This document shows, piece after piece, positions 31,551 to 42,765 of a stretch of DNA of 64,000 nt. A model generated the notes under the pieces. That model worked only from the letters and a program-made list of their open reading frames with translations, had not been told where the DNA came from and made no database searches. Origin of the DNA: Aspidapion aeneum. Its lineage: Eukaryota > Arthropoda > Insecta > Coleoptera > Brentidae. Both the position numbers and the translations under genes were made by a program. The stretch lies in contig OY755039.1 in assembly GCA_963576565.1 (NCBI GenBank), positions 75,286,771 to 75,350,770 on the forward strand, read 5' to 3'. Positions within the stretch are counted from its first letter, which is position 1. Every line of letters begins with the position of its first letter.

Positions 31551-33366
31551 CAGAGCTGTACTTCAAGTACAAGTACCAAGTATATTAAGATTTGTAAAAG
31601 TACTTGAAGTACTAAGTACATTTTCTTTTCAAATGTACTTCAAGTACCAAGTACATTATAAAAGTACTTGATTTTCCTTAAGTCTTACTTTTGCAATAAA
31701 AGTACTTCAAGTATTTTAAAGATGTCAAAAAATTTAAAAAATGCCAAAAATATCAAAAAAAAAATTCAAAAATGTTAAAAAATTTCAAAAATGTAAAAAA
31801 TGTCAAAAAACTTCAAAAGATATTTAAGATTTTTAAAAATTGTCAAAAACCGTCAAAAATGTAAAAAAAATTTCAAAGATGTAAAAAAACTGTAAAACTT
31901 GTCAAAAAGGTTTACAAAATTTTCTGGAAGGTTTTATTTTTTGGAATATTATTGTATGTAAATATGTGTTTAAGCCGCACACTGTGCAGCATTTTATTTT
32001 TTATTTATTTTCTTATTTTTTGGCCAAATTAAATGGCTTAGAATAATCTATTATTTTTATAATTATATATGACGTTTAAGTACTCGAACCGAACCGAACC
32101 GACCCGAGCCTTTAATTCGGAATTTATTTTGTCTTTTATTCTCTAATATTTTTATCAAAGTATTAGTAGTTTTTTGTAACTCGCAAAAAAAGACTGGTCG
32201 ATTTGTTCGAAGTCCTACGTAGCAACAGACAAGAGACTCGAAACGGCCGTCATACGAAAACAATCTCAAACGATAGCAGTGCCGTGATTTCGCACTTTTT
32301 CGCCGCGGCTCAATAAAGAATTACCTACTAGAAAACTCAAGTGAAACTTGTGCCTTTAAACGTTCGACTGGATGCAGTGTAATCAAGGTAGGTGAAAACC
32401 ATTTTGACCAGTTTTCGGGCATTTAATACGATTAAAATTATAGTAATTAAAATTAGCTGTGTCGCCCTTTAAACCCAGCGACCTAAAATTAATATAAACT
32501 TATTTTTTTCTCTCTCCGAAGCGTACATATTTTTCAATATGTATTACTAAATTGCATTTATTTATTTTTTCTGAACTGATCATTTTACATACAAATGACA
32601 TAGAAAGGTAATGAAAAGTTTTATTACACAAAAACCTGCAAAATTGACCCAGTCAGAAAGTACTATTTTTATAATAGCCCACAAAACTGCTTAAAAACTT
32701 GTTTAAATCAAACTAAATAAATAAGCATAACGAACGTATCCAAGGATTTTTTTTGAGGTGTATCTAGTCAGACTCAAAAAATTTTCGGGTTCTTTAAACC
32801 AACCTCCAGCAAACGTAGAAATTACGTCTGCTACAAGTCGAGTAGGTGAATCCCCAAAAATTGAGCTGCAAGTGCAATATACCTGCACTACCGTACTACC
32901 AACAAAATAATGAAGGTGCGTGCAAATAATTAACCCTGTAGGCATTATTCTTTGGATAAGTGTGTGCCTAATTAATTAAGATGTACCTATCAAGGTTGGA
33001 CTACCGGACTTCCCTGCCAAGTTGATAAAAAAAAACCGGGCAGCTAGCAACCCTGAGGTTACCACTTGTCATCGGTGCATTAAAGTTATATCTCACCTAG
33101 ATCTACATTGTACTTCAAGAATATTTTATTGTACTTGAAGTACTTTTAATGTAATTGAAGTACTTTTAATGTACTTGAAGTACTTCGAATGTATTTTGAA
33201 TGTACTTTGAATGTACTTGAAGTACTTATGACGTTCTTGAAGTACTTTAAGTGACAAAATCAAGTACATTGTTAAGAGTACTTCAAGTACCAAGTACAAT
33301 TACTGGATTGTAGATGTACTTCAAGTACTTTTTCAAGTACTATATTTGAAGTACCTGACAGTTCTG
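31551..33366. mobile_element. hAT-like element, 1816 bp, in the last kibra intron
   Basis: The left end CAGAGCTGTACTTCAAGTAC and the inverted right end (CAGAACTGTCAGGTACTTC) enclose an element flanked by the identical octamer CTTCTATT (31543-31550 and 33367-33374). Both subterminal regions are packed with AAGTACTTGAAGTAC-type motifs (31558-31710 and 33110-33355). The inside has A-rich TCAAAAATGT repeats (31720-31920) and no recognisable transposase. The frames at 32063-32269 and 32703-32945 (minus) are unassigned. The 8-bp duplication supports hAT. Confidence 0.75.
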
Positions 33367-33374
33367 CTTCTATT

Positions 33375-33726
33375 CTAAAACTTTCAACTATTTAAAAAAG
33401 AAACTCCAACATATCGTCTGGTCGGAAAATTCAGCTCTCAGAGCAAACTCTTGATTTATCAAATCATTTGATTTGAATGAATGAAATTATTAATTATATT
33501 AATAACACGAATAAAAAAATTGTTCGGTTCGGTTTAGGATCGTTGATTGGCGGAGGCCTATGTCCAAAGCTCAAGCAGGATTTTAAAGGAGAGTACGTGG
33601 GGATGTGTTCCATATACTAAGGAATAAGTTACGAAAATTCAGCTTGCACCAATTTTTTTGAGATTTTTTCCGTATTTGACTGAGCTATATTTTTGTATGG
33701 AATTCGTTGTTTTGTTGAAGACTTAC
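33375..33726 (-). other. kibra intron, donor side
   Basis: A short RTE-like LINE tail lies at about 33549-33570 (GGCGGAGGCCTATGTCCAAA). The intron begins at the GTAAGT donor whose complement is 33721-33726. Confidence 0.6.
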
Positions 33727-33960
33727 CTAAACGAGATAATGTCAGGTTTCCCGTTACCGGCTTTGGTTTTCCTTAGTTTGTATAATTCTCTGGAAACTTT
33801 TTTTAGCATTTTCTCGACCTTCTTTTCCTCGACGCCTTTCACCGACTTCTCGGCCTGCGCCATCAGTTTTTGAAACTGCTGATTTTCCAGGAGATAGGAA
33901 GCCAACTCGCTATCGCCCTGATCTTTGGCTGTTTCTAGTCTTTGTTTGAGTTCTCGCAAT
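33727..33960 (-). CDS. kibra: kibra (WWC family), penultimate coding exon
   Basis: The exon is 234 bp (78 codons) and keeps phase: it begins one base after a TTTTTTTATGCAG acceptor (33961) and ends TTTAG before GTAAGT (33721-33726). It encodes LRELKQRLETAKDQGDSEL, then SYLLENQQFQKLM and KKVEKMLKKVSRELYKLRK, ending PDIISF. This matches the C-terminal coiled-coil region of WWC1/KIBRA, which reads LKELKEQLEQAKSHGEKEL and continues into VQSFREKMAFF. The segment is Lys/Glu/Leu-rich with heptad-like spacing. The residue interrupted at the donor is Arg, completed by the first base of the exon at 30305. Earlier kibra exons (WW domains, C2) were not found up to 64000, so they lie further upstream or were missed. 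The exon shows no stops and no frameshifts. Confidence 0.9.
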
Positions 33961-34464
33961 CTGCATAAAAAAATAGAATTATTATTTTTATTATACACTG
34001 TTGCCCTAAAAACATGCATACATAGTGTAGAAATAGAAAACATATAATACTAGCCCTGTTTTGGTGAAGTCTAAGTGAAGTATAAACTGAAGCAGGCCGT
34101 TTTTTATCATAAAATTTTCATTATTTTCTTTGATAAATAAAACATTAAAATGTGCCAAAAATAAATAAACGTTTACTATTCAGTCACAAATATTAGATCT
34201 TGGAATTTTTTACAATCTGGTGAAAAAGTTAACTTTGGTTAACAAGCGCATTTCTTGTCATAAAAAAAAGAAATTGTCAATTAATAAAAAATCGAAATCA
34301 ATAAATAAATTGAAAGATATAATTAATTAGTAATAAAACTTTTATACCTATATAAAAGCTATTCTACTGGCAAAAAAATATTTTATCGCAAGATTTATAA
34401 CTATGCTTGTAATTAGCCACTTCTATTAAAATAGTATGGAAAAAGCAATAAATTTTTTAATAAT
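33961..34464. other. kibra intron (presumed), no repeat recognised
   Basis: AT-rich sequence upstream of the penultimate exon. No exon or element is recognised before the RepA array. Confidence 0.4.
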
Positions 34465-35631
34465 ATGCCGACGTCTTGATAGCGGAACAAGCGCAATTAG
34501 CGTTGACCTGATCTAGAAAGGCAATGTGTGTCGTAGGTCACGGTATGGATTTTTTCTTTCAATCGATACTTTCATCGATCGATGATATAGCAGTTTCACT
34601 CGCCTGCTGCTGTTTTAGTTTCTCTTGTATTTCGGTAGATGGCGCTTCTTGTTGGGTACATGAATTTGTTTTCTCACTAACAATGTAAGGTGAGAGATAA
34701 AGCCGTATACCTAATTTATGGAGGGTGTCACATCGACCAGCAGTGTTCTGAGGAGTCCCATAAGGACGAAACAGTTAACTCTCAACACTTATTAGGTGTC
34801 CATTAGATCTTGGACCCCCGTGAGGTTAAGCTTTCGAGCTACCCATGGAAAAATGCTAGAGAAACAAAAAACCCTTAATTTTTCTTTTTACCCGATTAGC
34901 CACGAAAACTTGTTTGAATTTTAATTTACGGGTACTAAATTTTACATTTTTTAATATTTGGCTTTAAACTCCGTTGACTGACGCGATGCCGACGTCTTGA
35001 TAGCGGAACAAGCGCAATTAGCGTTGACCTGATCTAGAAAGGCAATGTGTGTCGTAGGTCACGGTATGGATTTTTTCTTTCAATCGATACTTTCATCGAT
35101 CGATGATATAGCAGTTTTACTCGCTTGCTGCTGTTTTAGTTTCTCTCGTATTTCGGTAGATGGCGCTTCTTGTTGGGTACATGAATTTGTTTTCTCACTA
35201 ACAATGTGAGGTGAGAGATAAAGCCGTATACCTAATTTATGAAGGGTGTCACATCGACCAGCAGTGTTCTGAGGAGTCCCATAAGGACGAAACAGTTAAC
35301 TGTCAACACTTATTAGGTGTCCATTAGATCTTGGACCCCCGTGAGGTTAAGCTTTCGAGCTACCCACGGAAAAATGCTAGAGAAACAAAAAACCCTTAAT
35401 TTTTCTTTTTACCCGATTAGCCACGAAAACTTGTTTGAATTTTAATTTACGGGTACTAAATTTTACATTTTTTAATATTTGGCTTTAAACTCCGTTGACT
35501 GACGCGATGCCGACGTCTTGATAGCGGAACAAGCGCAATCAGCGTTGACCTGATCTAGAAAGGCAATGTGTGTCGTAGGTCACGGTATGGATTTTTTCTT
35601 TCAATCGATACTTTCATCGATCGATGATATA
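34465..35631 (+). repeat. RepA tandem array, 521-bp period
   Basis: Full units start at 34465 and 34986, and a third begins at 35507; the spacing is 521 bp both times. Each begins ATGCCGACGTCTTGATAGCG. Adjacent units differ at only a few positions by eye. The third unit breaks at 35631 because of the insertion at 35632-37224 and resumes at 37225. RepA has no open frame. Confidence 0.9.
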
Positions 35632-37224
35632 TAGTCTTTGCAATAAGGCTAGTCCTTTTGTTTAATCACCCCGTTATTCTGGTAACAAAACGCACGTGTA
35701 TTCTTAATTCAGTTTTAAACCACAGGTTCCTAAAGTAACTGATAATGGATGCTGCGAAACTAATTATTAGTTACCTTACTGTTAATATAATCGGTCACCA
35801 CCCTTTATAATAAGGGTGGTGGATCGGTTTTTAAACTGCCATTGTTTTGGAAATTCTGACTTGTTTCTGACTTTGAAAGATTATCGCTTATTTTTTATTA
35901 ATTCTGATTCTGATTTGGAATAGTTTTTTTGAGAAAAGGTTCTGTCCCAAAATGATTTTATGTAGTGAAAAATTTATGAACAATTGGGGTGCCCTTCCGC
36001 CAAAGTTTCTACATTAGAAGATTTTCAGTGGATCGTAGAGCTACAAACCATGAACATAAATTAATAGTTATTTAATTTTTTCAAAAATTTTATTTTCTAC
36101 AATGTATTTCGAGCTGGAGTTAAGCTAAGCTTTGCAATTCGTTTTGGTAAAAATTATGATTTAAATAAGATTATTAGGCCCTATTTATATTATATTTTTT
36201 GTAAGCAGAAATTTTTAATATTATTACCTAAGCATAAAGACTTAAGTTAAATTAATATTATTATTATTTTGTAGTTTCCACAAATACTCTCGACTTATAT
36301 TAATGTAGAACATACTCATTTCTTTGTTACAATAAGTATATAAGCATTTCTATTTTTTGTTTAGGGTAAATTAAAACAGTATTTTATTATAATTTTAATA
36401 AATAAACATTTTTTATGGTCGACACATAGATCTTTTAAAAAGTATAATGAAGTTCTCAACTGATTGAACTGTAAAGGCTTTGGGAATTTCAACAACAACA
36501 GTATTGTACAGACTCTTATTTAAACTAAAAATAGTGATATTGAGGCTATTACTAATTACTAAGTTTAAAATGTTGCAGTAGAACAGCTCATAGGATTAAG
36601 TTCAAATCAAAACATGAAAATTATTATATTGATAAGCTTTATTTGTATGGTTTTGTATACCTATTTTCTTAAAATAAAATAAAACCACCAAAAAACTAAA
36701 AATCTAAAATCTAACTAAAAAACAAACTATGCAAAAATAATTTATTCTAATCGTCCAAAAAACTTCATCTCATAAACTGCCATCGTCAATTATGACGAGA
36801 GGAGCGACATCATTAGCTGTTTCATTTTCTCAGTCTTCCTAAATTAGTTTTTCGCAATGCGTTTTATCTTTTTAAACAATAGTTATAAAAACTTTTTGAA
36901 TGTTTTATAAAGACGTTGCTTTCAATAGCTTCAGAAAGTCTTCATACTTTTTGTCATTACCTATTACTAAGAAAAAACCGTGGAATTTTCGTATGAACAT
37001 TTTATCTTTGTCGCAAATTTTTTTTACTATTTTGAGTACTTGTCAAATTTTTTTTGTCTTGAAAGTTGACTTTTATTGTCAATTTAAACTTTGATAGACA
37101 GACAGGCTTGCAACTGCCAACTGCAATCTGGGGCCAACAATGATTTTCGATGCTATTTTCTGACTTCTTTATAGGAGAAAAATAAAAAAGGATGGCAAAG
37201 GGACTTGGGGTATTGCAAGGACTA
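35632..37224. mobile_element. 1593-bp TA-flanked element inserted in RepA
   Basis: The ends TAGTCTTTGCAATA (35632) and TATTGCAAGGACTA (ending 37224) are inverted repeats with one mismatch. The intact RepA units show the empty site GATGATATAGCAG, so exactly TA was duplicated (35630-35631 and 37225-37226), as for Tc1/mariner-type insertion; a 4-bp TATA reading is also possible. A palindrome, ACCACCCTTTATAATAAGGG, lies near the left end (35797). No transposase frame is recognisable (the 36900-37094 frame is not), so it is non-autonomous or decayed. Confidence 0.8.
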
Positions 37225-37602
37225 TAGCAGTTTCACTCGCCTGCTGCTGTTTTAGTTTCTCTTGTATTTCGGTAGATGGCGCTTCTTGTTGGGTACATGA
37301 ATTTGTTTTCTCACTAACAATGTAAGGTGAGAGATAAAGCCGTATACCTAATTTATGAAGGGTGTCACATCGACCAGCAGTGTTCTGAGGAGTCCCATAA
37401 GGACGAAACAGTTAACTGTCAACACTTATTAGGTGTCCATTAGATCTTGGACCCCCGTGAGGTTAAGCTTTCGAGCTACCCATGGAAAAATGCTAGAGAA
37501 ACAAAAAACCCTTAATTTTTCTTTTTACCCGATTAGCCACGAAAACTTGTTTGAATTTTAATTTACGGGTACTAAATTTTACATTTTTTAATATTTGGGT
37601 TT
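37225..37602 (+). repeat. RepA third unit, continuation
   Basis: Resumes at TAGCAGTTTCACTCGCCTGC exactly where the unit stopped at 35631 and continues to TTTTTTAATATTTGG, after which the similarity ends. Confidence 0.9.
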
Positions 37603-39230
37603 AAGGTGCCCGACTCACAATTGCAGTGTTGGAAATTATCCATAAGATGCTTTTTCAACCAGGTCATCCAGGGAGAAACTGGTAGCATTAGAGGAATTTT
37701 TGTTTTTTCTAGTAAATTCTTCATCGAATTTGGGGGTGCTGACTTTTTTTCTTTTTTTGAAATTTGCCTTATTTTGGGTTTTATCAAACATTTTAGAAAT
37801 TAATTTTTTTGAAATTTGGCAACGATGCGTGTTTGTACTCCCCTATTTTCTCCTCCACAGCTTTATTCTAAAATATGCACATTTTTCTATGGGTTTTTCG
37901 CATTTTGCCATCGTTTTAGACCATATTTTCAAAATCGGAAAAAAGTCAGCACCCCGAAATTCTTTTGTTTATCTAACACAACAAAAAAATAAGTTATAAT
38001 TGGTTTCTATCATATGGCTTGATCGCCCAAATTTTGAAATTGCATGGGTTTTTTTGTAAATTTATTTTGATCACGTGATCGTCGATTCACGAACTGCGAA
38101 AAAGGAAGATGACGTGGTCTGTCGTGCAAAGCAGAAACCTAGTAAGTCAAAAACTAGTGTTTTGGGAAAAAGAGTTTGAAGTTTATTTAACTACATACTA
38201 ACCATAGTTTATTTAACTACATAGTAACTACATTCAACTTCCTTGTTTTCTAAGATAGCCACATTCTAGAAAAACTCTCTGGTGCCGTTTTTTACGGTTA
38301 TTTCAATGATATCAAAATCTCATTTTTGAGTATGTCGAGTTACTAGGTTTTTGCTTTGCATGCCAGCGGTACTTTCTGATAGAAATCTGTAATTTTTTCT
38401 TAATTCTTAATTTAGTTTTGACATCAATTGCACAGCGGCGCTGTTACACAGGACAGCTGTTTTTGACTTTTCCAATAAAAACAAATATTTCTAACCCAAG
38501 AAAAATAAAACACTAAATAAAAATTGATTTAAACATTTAAAAGAAAAGTACAGGCTGCTTTCTTTTTTACAAACGCAAATACTGGTACCTGTGAATAAAA
38601 AATTCTACGAACCACAATATAGCTGGCAAAACGCGGTTTTCAAATTTAGATTGAGAAAGTACATTCCCGAAGTAGTATCAAAGTTTGTCACAATTTTTGA
38701 AAAAATAACATAGTACATATACCTCAAAAGCGACAGCAGGTAGTTGTTTTCACAAATAAATTGAAAATTTCATTTTCAACAAAAATAAATTTACCTCAAC
38801 ACCCAGAATGACTAGGTCTTTTCCTATGGATAGCTGTACATGCCTCCTGGCGAAAATTTGTTTTTTAAATAAGACAATTTGTAGTATTACCAGAGACAAT
38901 ATAAGAAAGAAAATAAAAAAGTCAGGGTGCAAGCATAATAGAGATGTGGGGACATGCATTTTTGTAAACGATAAGGTAAAGTTTTGACCAATTGTATGTT
39001 TACTGCCTTCAATAAGAATCTTCTTTTTTATGCTATTATTGGAGACAACATATAAGAAACAAAATAAAAAAAACTATAACTTAAAACATGTATAAAAAAA
39101 TCTACTTTACCCAGTGACTCCTATCCCTTGGTAGCCAGCTCTTAGATCAATAAACAATGCCCCCATATAATAAACAAAGATACCAGGAAATGATGTAACT
39201 CTATATTCATAAAAATTCTACTATACCTAT
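37603..39230. other. Mostly unrecognised; one inverted pair and one open stretch
   Basis: An inverted pair of about 28 bp (GCAAAGCAGAAACCTAGTAA near 38130, complement near 38340) may be a small decayed element. On the minus strand at about 37640-37745 a stop-free stretch reads FDEEFTRKNKNSS and FSLDDLVEKASYG, which looks coding, but no good splice sites frame it. Nothing else is recognised. Confidence 0.3.
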
Positions 39231-39707
39231 TAGGGACATTTTGAAACACTTTGACAATTGTTATCGTTATAGTTGTTGTCTAGGTATCACAACTTAGGTT
39301 GAATTACTTTATTTGCCTGACTATTTTTGCACTTACCTTTAGTAGAATCTTCTTTAATTAAAGAATAATACTTTTAAACTAATTTTTCTTTAAGAAAATA
39401 CCAAAATGCACAAACTTCACTGTGGTTAATAAGCACTTTATAATTATTGGGATTTTATTGTTACTTAGTAGTTATTTACTTTTTCATCACATTTATGTCT
39501 AACAACTGACCTCAAAGTGTGTAAAGTTTGGTAGTTTTTTTAATAAAAATAAGCTTAAAAGTATTATTTTTTAATTGAGGAGGATTCTACCAATAGTAAG
39601 TGTAAAAATCGCCAGGAAAACAAAGCCAAATTAGTCAGGTTGTGAAACCTTAAAAATAACTATAACAATAACAGTTGTCAAAATTTTTAGAGTTTTAAAA
39701 TGTCCTT
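39231..39707. mobile_element. Palindromic TA-flanked element, ~477 bp
   Basis: The arms (39231-39420 and 39560-39707) are inverted repeats: GGGACATTTTGAAA at the left end, TTTTAAAATGTCC at the right, and AAGTATTATT-type and GTAGAATC words within. The ends abut TA. No coding sequence; a mariner-type MITE or fold-back is likely. Confidence 0.6.
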
Positions 39708-39748
39708 ATTATCTCTGTCTTTCCAACTAAAAATATAATGGGTAGATG

Positions 39749-39875
39749 TAAACTCCAGTTCAAAAAAATTGAGACAAAATTTACTGACAGTTTGATGAGT
39801 CCGACATTTAAATGTTAATTGTAATGTTACATTTGTCAATAAAAAGTGTCTCAATTATTTTTCATTGGAGTTTTA
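39749..39875. mobile_element. 127-bp MITE, copy 1
   Basis: TAAACTCCAGTTC...TTGAGACA at the left and TGTCTCAATT...GGAGTTTTA at the right are inverted, with TA at both edges. The family recurs at 47219-47350 in the other orientation. Confidence 0.7.
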
Positions 39876-40027
39876 TGTACCTATGAGAACTTTCTTGGTG
39901 TGTTCATTGAACATTTTTTAAAACAACCTGTTCTACATTTATAGATCGTTTTTGACAAAGCATGTTAAAAGTTATCAGGTAGGATATTTCAGTTCAAACC
40001 ACATTTTAGTTAATTTAGATCAAGTTT

Positions 40028-40194
40028 GGATCAGGGTGTTTATTCTTGATTGTCTGTACCGTGAGGTGAGTGCTCACCTTGTGGATTCATTTCCCCGTGT
40101 AATAAGGTGGTGAAATCATTTCAAGTTCACCCGTGAAAGTGAACTTTTCACTCACCTCACCTCACAGAAAGTAGAGAATAACCATCCCGATCTG
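40028..40194. mobile_element. 167-bp palindromic MITE
   Basis: GATCAGGGTGTTTATTCT and the inverted AGAATAACCATCCCGATC lie at the ends, and GAGGTGAGTG and CACTCACCTC further in. Nearly the whole element folds into one hairpin. Confidence 0.6.
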
Positions 40195-40664
40195 ATAAAA
40201 CTCACCCTTCAATTTGTTTTTTTTTTTAAACAAGGCAAAAACAGATTTTATTGTTTGCAGAGGAGTTTTGTGTTTCTCTCAGAACAGTATCAACAACCAA
40301 TAAAAACATTTTTATTAAAAAAAGAAAACCCGAGAGAAAACCATATTCTTACCTACTGCATATTTATGTTTTCTTGGAACAGATTTGTTCAAAAATATTA
40401 TCTTTTAACAAAAACACTTTCTAAAAGAAAAACAGGAAGCTAATATTTTTTTAAGAAAATGTCAAATTTTTTTTTAATTAAAAAAAGTTTTTAAACAATT
40501 TCTAATTGAAGAAAATATTTTGGGACAATTTCCTTCCCCTCCTTCAAACAAATTTTAGAAACTTTATAGTAGTACATAATTTGACATAGGTGCAGAGGTG
40601 CACTATAAATGAAGCTCAGAAAAATTACTTTTACATTTATTTATTGTTTAAAAATATTTATTAT
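40195..40664. other. No gene recognised
   Basis: AT-rich spacer up to the BEL/Pao target duplication. The frame at 40255-40443 has no recognisable domain. Confidence 0.35.
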
Positions 40665-40669
40665 TCTAT

Positions 40670-41143
40670 TGTTAGCTCCCGCTAAATTTCGCGGTTGTTT
40701 ATATATATTTTTAAAAACACACAACTGTATGAAGGACAAAGCGCATTCCGCGTATTTGGACATGCGCACCAACAACCAGGGAGATCCTTGTCAAGCGCCT
40801 AGAGAAAAAGGCGTGTTAATTTCGTTCTCCAACTATTTCAATTATCTACACCTGAAAGTGCTCGAATTTTGTGTACTGAAGCATAGAACTAGAAACTTCA
40901 ACCCTTCAGCTACGTGGTGACATCATTAGATCCATTCGGGGGCCCCTTGGAACGAGGAGAATTTGGCTGCAAAGGAGGTGAGTGCACTTATCTGATTACC
41001 GTTGTGTGGTTCCAACAATTTTACCTATGGACGTCTGATTATTTCGTAATTTCATATCAATACATTTATGTTTGCTCGCGATATCATTAATTAATTTATA
41101 CAGTTCACTGCATTTAGCGTTTTTTTCTATCCGTGGACTAACA
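40670..41143 (+). repeat. 5' LTR of BEL/Pao 1
   Basis: 474 bp, identical to the 3' LTR except near 40903 (CAGCTACG against CTGCTACG) and near 40940 (GGGGGCCC against GGCGGCCC). A donor-like GAG|GTGAGTGC lies at about 40979 and may start a spliced leader. The frame at 40609-40920 inside the LTR is not a gene. Confidence 0.95.
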
Positions 41144-41521
41144 TAAAGTGTTCCTTCGACCGAATTATTTTAAATAATAAATCCATACGACGGTATTAAT
41201 AATTATTTGCAGCCAAATAAGGCGACCTTGAATCGCAGCGTATTTGCAACCAGAGAAAGTCGTCTGCACCGACGACTGCACGTGTCTTTCGCATGCTCAG
41301 TGCATGATTCAGTAAACAAAGCGAAGGGATCAAAAGAAAACAAAACAAACAAAACAAAAGTTCAGTGGTGTACCATATCATTTCGATATTTAAAACAATT
41401 TTCATCAATTGCGATAAATTAGTGCATATTTTCGACAATTCGTCATTTTTCTATTTCAGAAGCATTAATTTAGCGTTAATTGTATATTTACCGACAATTT
41501 CGTCATTTCAAAGGTAAAATC

Positions 41522-42700
41522 ATGTCTGTCAAAAAAGCCGTACAAAAACGCAAGGGTTTTTTATCTGCGATCACCGAGTGTTATGTGTTGTCGCAGACTG
41601 CGGAAAAAGATGAAAGAGCGAGAAACGAGTTTCAAGTGAGGTATGCCGATTTGGATGAAACCTTCGATAAATGCATGCTGGCGCATAATGACGTCATTAT
41701 GTTGCTAGACGACTCGGACGATGAGGAATTTAAAACGCAGGATGCGATCCTTTCAGAAGCTCGTAAATATTTTTATGCGTGTAAGGGGGTTTACTCTAAA
41801 ATATTTCCGGTTGAGGCCCAATCTTTTTCGGGATCATATGTTCGACAAAACGAATCCGAAACTCCAAAACTCAAAGAGTTAGGTATTCCCATATTTCGAG
41901 GTGATAAAAAATTATGGCCAAGTTTTTTCGATCTTTTTAATAACATTATAGATCAAAATCAAAGTCTAAGTAACGTTCGAAAACTTCAATATTTATTTTC
42001 ATATCTCGAGGATGAGCCTTTAAAATTGATATCAGGGATTAGCTTATCTGATCAAAATTATAAAATTGCTTATGACAAATTAGTCAATAGATATCAAAAC
42101 AAGCGAGACCTCGCAAATGATGCTTTAAGCTCAATTATGAACTCCACCTTAAAAAACGAGTCAGCTAAAGAATTGCGTAATTTAATTGACACCTTTTCTG
42201 AATCCCTAGAAATTTTAAAATCACTTAGCTTTGACGTTGACAGTTGGGACTTTATTATTTTTTTCATTTTATTAGAAAAATTGGATATTCCAACGCGTTC
42301 AAATTTCGAAGTGAGTCACGCCAATACTAATACCGAAATTCCCACTTTTCAGTCACTTTTTCAATTTCTAGAAAAAAGATGTAAAGTTTTGGAATCACTT
42401 CCTCAATCAACAGCACCCAAAAAGGTGCCCATCTATCAAAAATCAAATTCTATGCAAAATCAGTCTGGGCAAAAGCCTACCTATCAAAATTCAAATTCTA
42501 TGCGAAATCAGTTTGGGCAAAAGCCTACCTATAAATCATCGAATTCGCCTTTTATAGGACTGGCTGGCACCTCAACTAATTCGAGTACGGGAATAAAATG
42601 TTTCCGGTGTAATCAAGGTCACGTGCTTTCGAAATGTCAAACATTTATCTTTCGTCAAACAGAAAAAATTATGTCTAGCGTGTTTTCATCCCTTGCATGA
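41522..42700 (+). CDS. BEL/Pao 1 gag, truncated by a frameshift
   Basis: The frame opens upstream at 41480, but the start MSVKKAVQKRKG at 41522 matches the MSLKK start of the second BEL element and is preferred. Residues of about 110-220 form the BEL-type gag region (DUF1759), with IPIFRGDKKLWPSFFDLF, LQYLFSYLEDEPL and RYQNKRDLAN. A Ser/Asn/Gln-rich linker with a repeated block follows, then a CCHC knuckle, CFRCNQGHVLSKC (near 42598-42636). A one-base shift near 42665 then ends the frame at 42700. The second knuckle (CLACFHPLHDVDTC and CRTCNSKRHH) is readable only in the next frame (42672-42760). The gag would form the particle and bind the RNA; whether this truncated form works is unknown. 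Confidence 0.85.
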   Translation: MSVKKAVQKRKGFLSAITECYVLSQTAEKDERARNEFQVRYADLDETFDKCMLAHNDVIMLLDDSDDEEFKTQDAILSEARKYFYACKGVYSKIFPVEAQSFSGSYVRQNESETPKLKELGIPIFRGDKKLWPSFFDLFNNIIDQNQSLSNVRKLQYLFSYLEDEPLKLISGISLSDQNYKIAYDKLVNRYQNKRDLANDALSSIMNSTLKNESAKELRNLIDTFSESLEILKSLSFDVDSWDFIIFFILLEKLDIPTRSNFEVSHANTNTEIPTFQSLFQFLEKRCKVLESLPQSTAPKKVPIYQKSNSMQNQSGQKPTYQNSNSMRNQFGQKPTYKSSNSPFIGLAGTSTNSSTGIKCFRCNQGHVLSKCQTFIFRQTEKIMSSVFSSLA

Positions 42701-42765
42701 TGTAGATACGTGCAAATCAAAATATTCATGCAGGACTTGCAATAGTAAAAGGCACCATATTCAAG

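Noticed and set aside
40609..40920. 103-codon frame and its twin at 46444-46713
   Set aside because: Both are the same LTR sequence of BEL/Pao 1.
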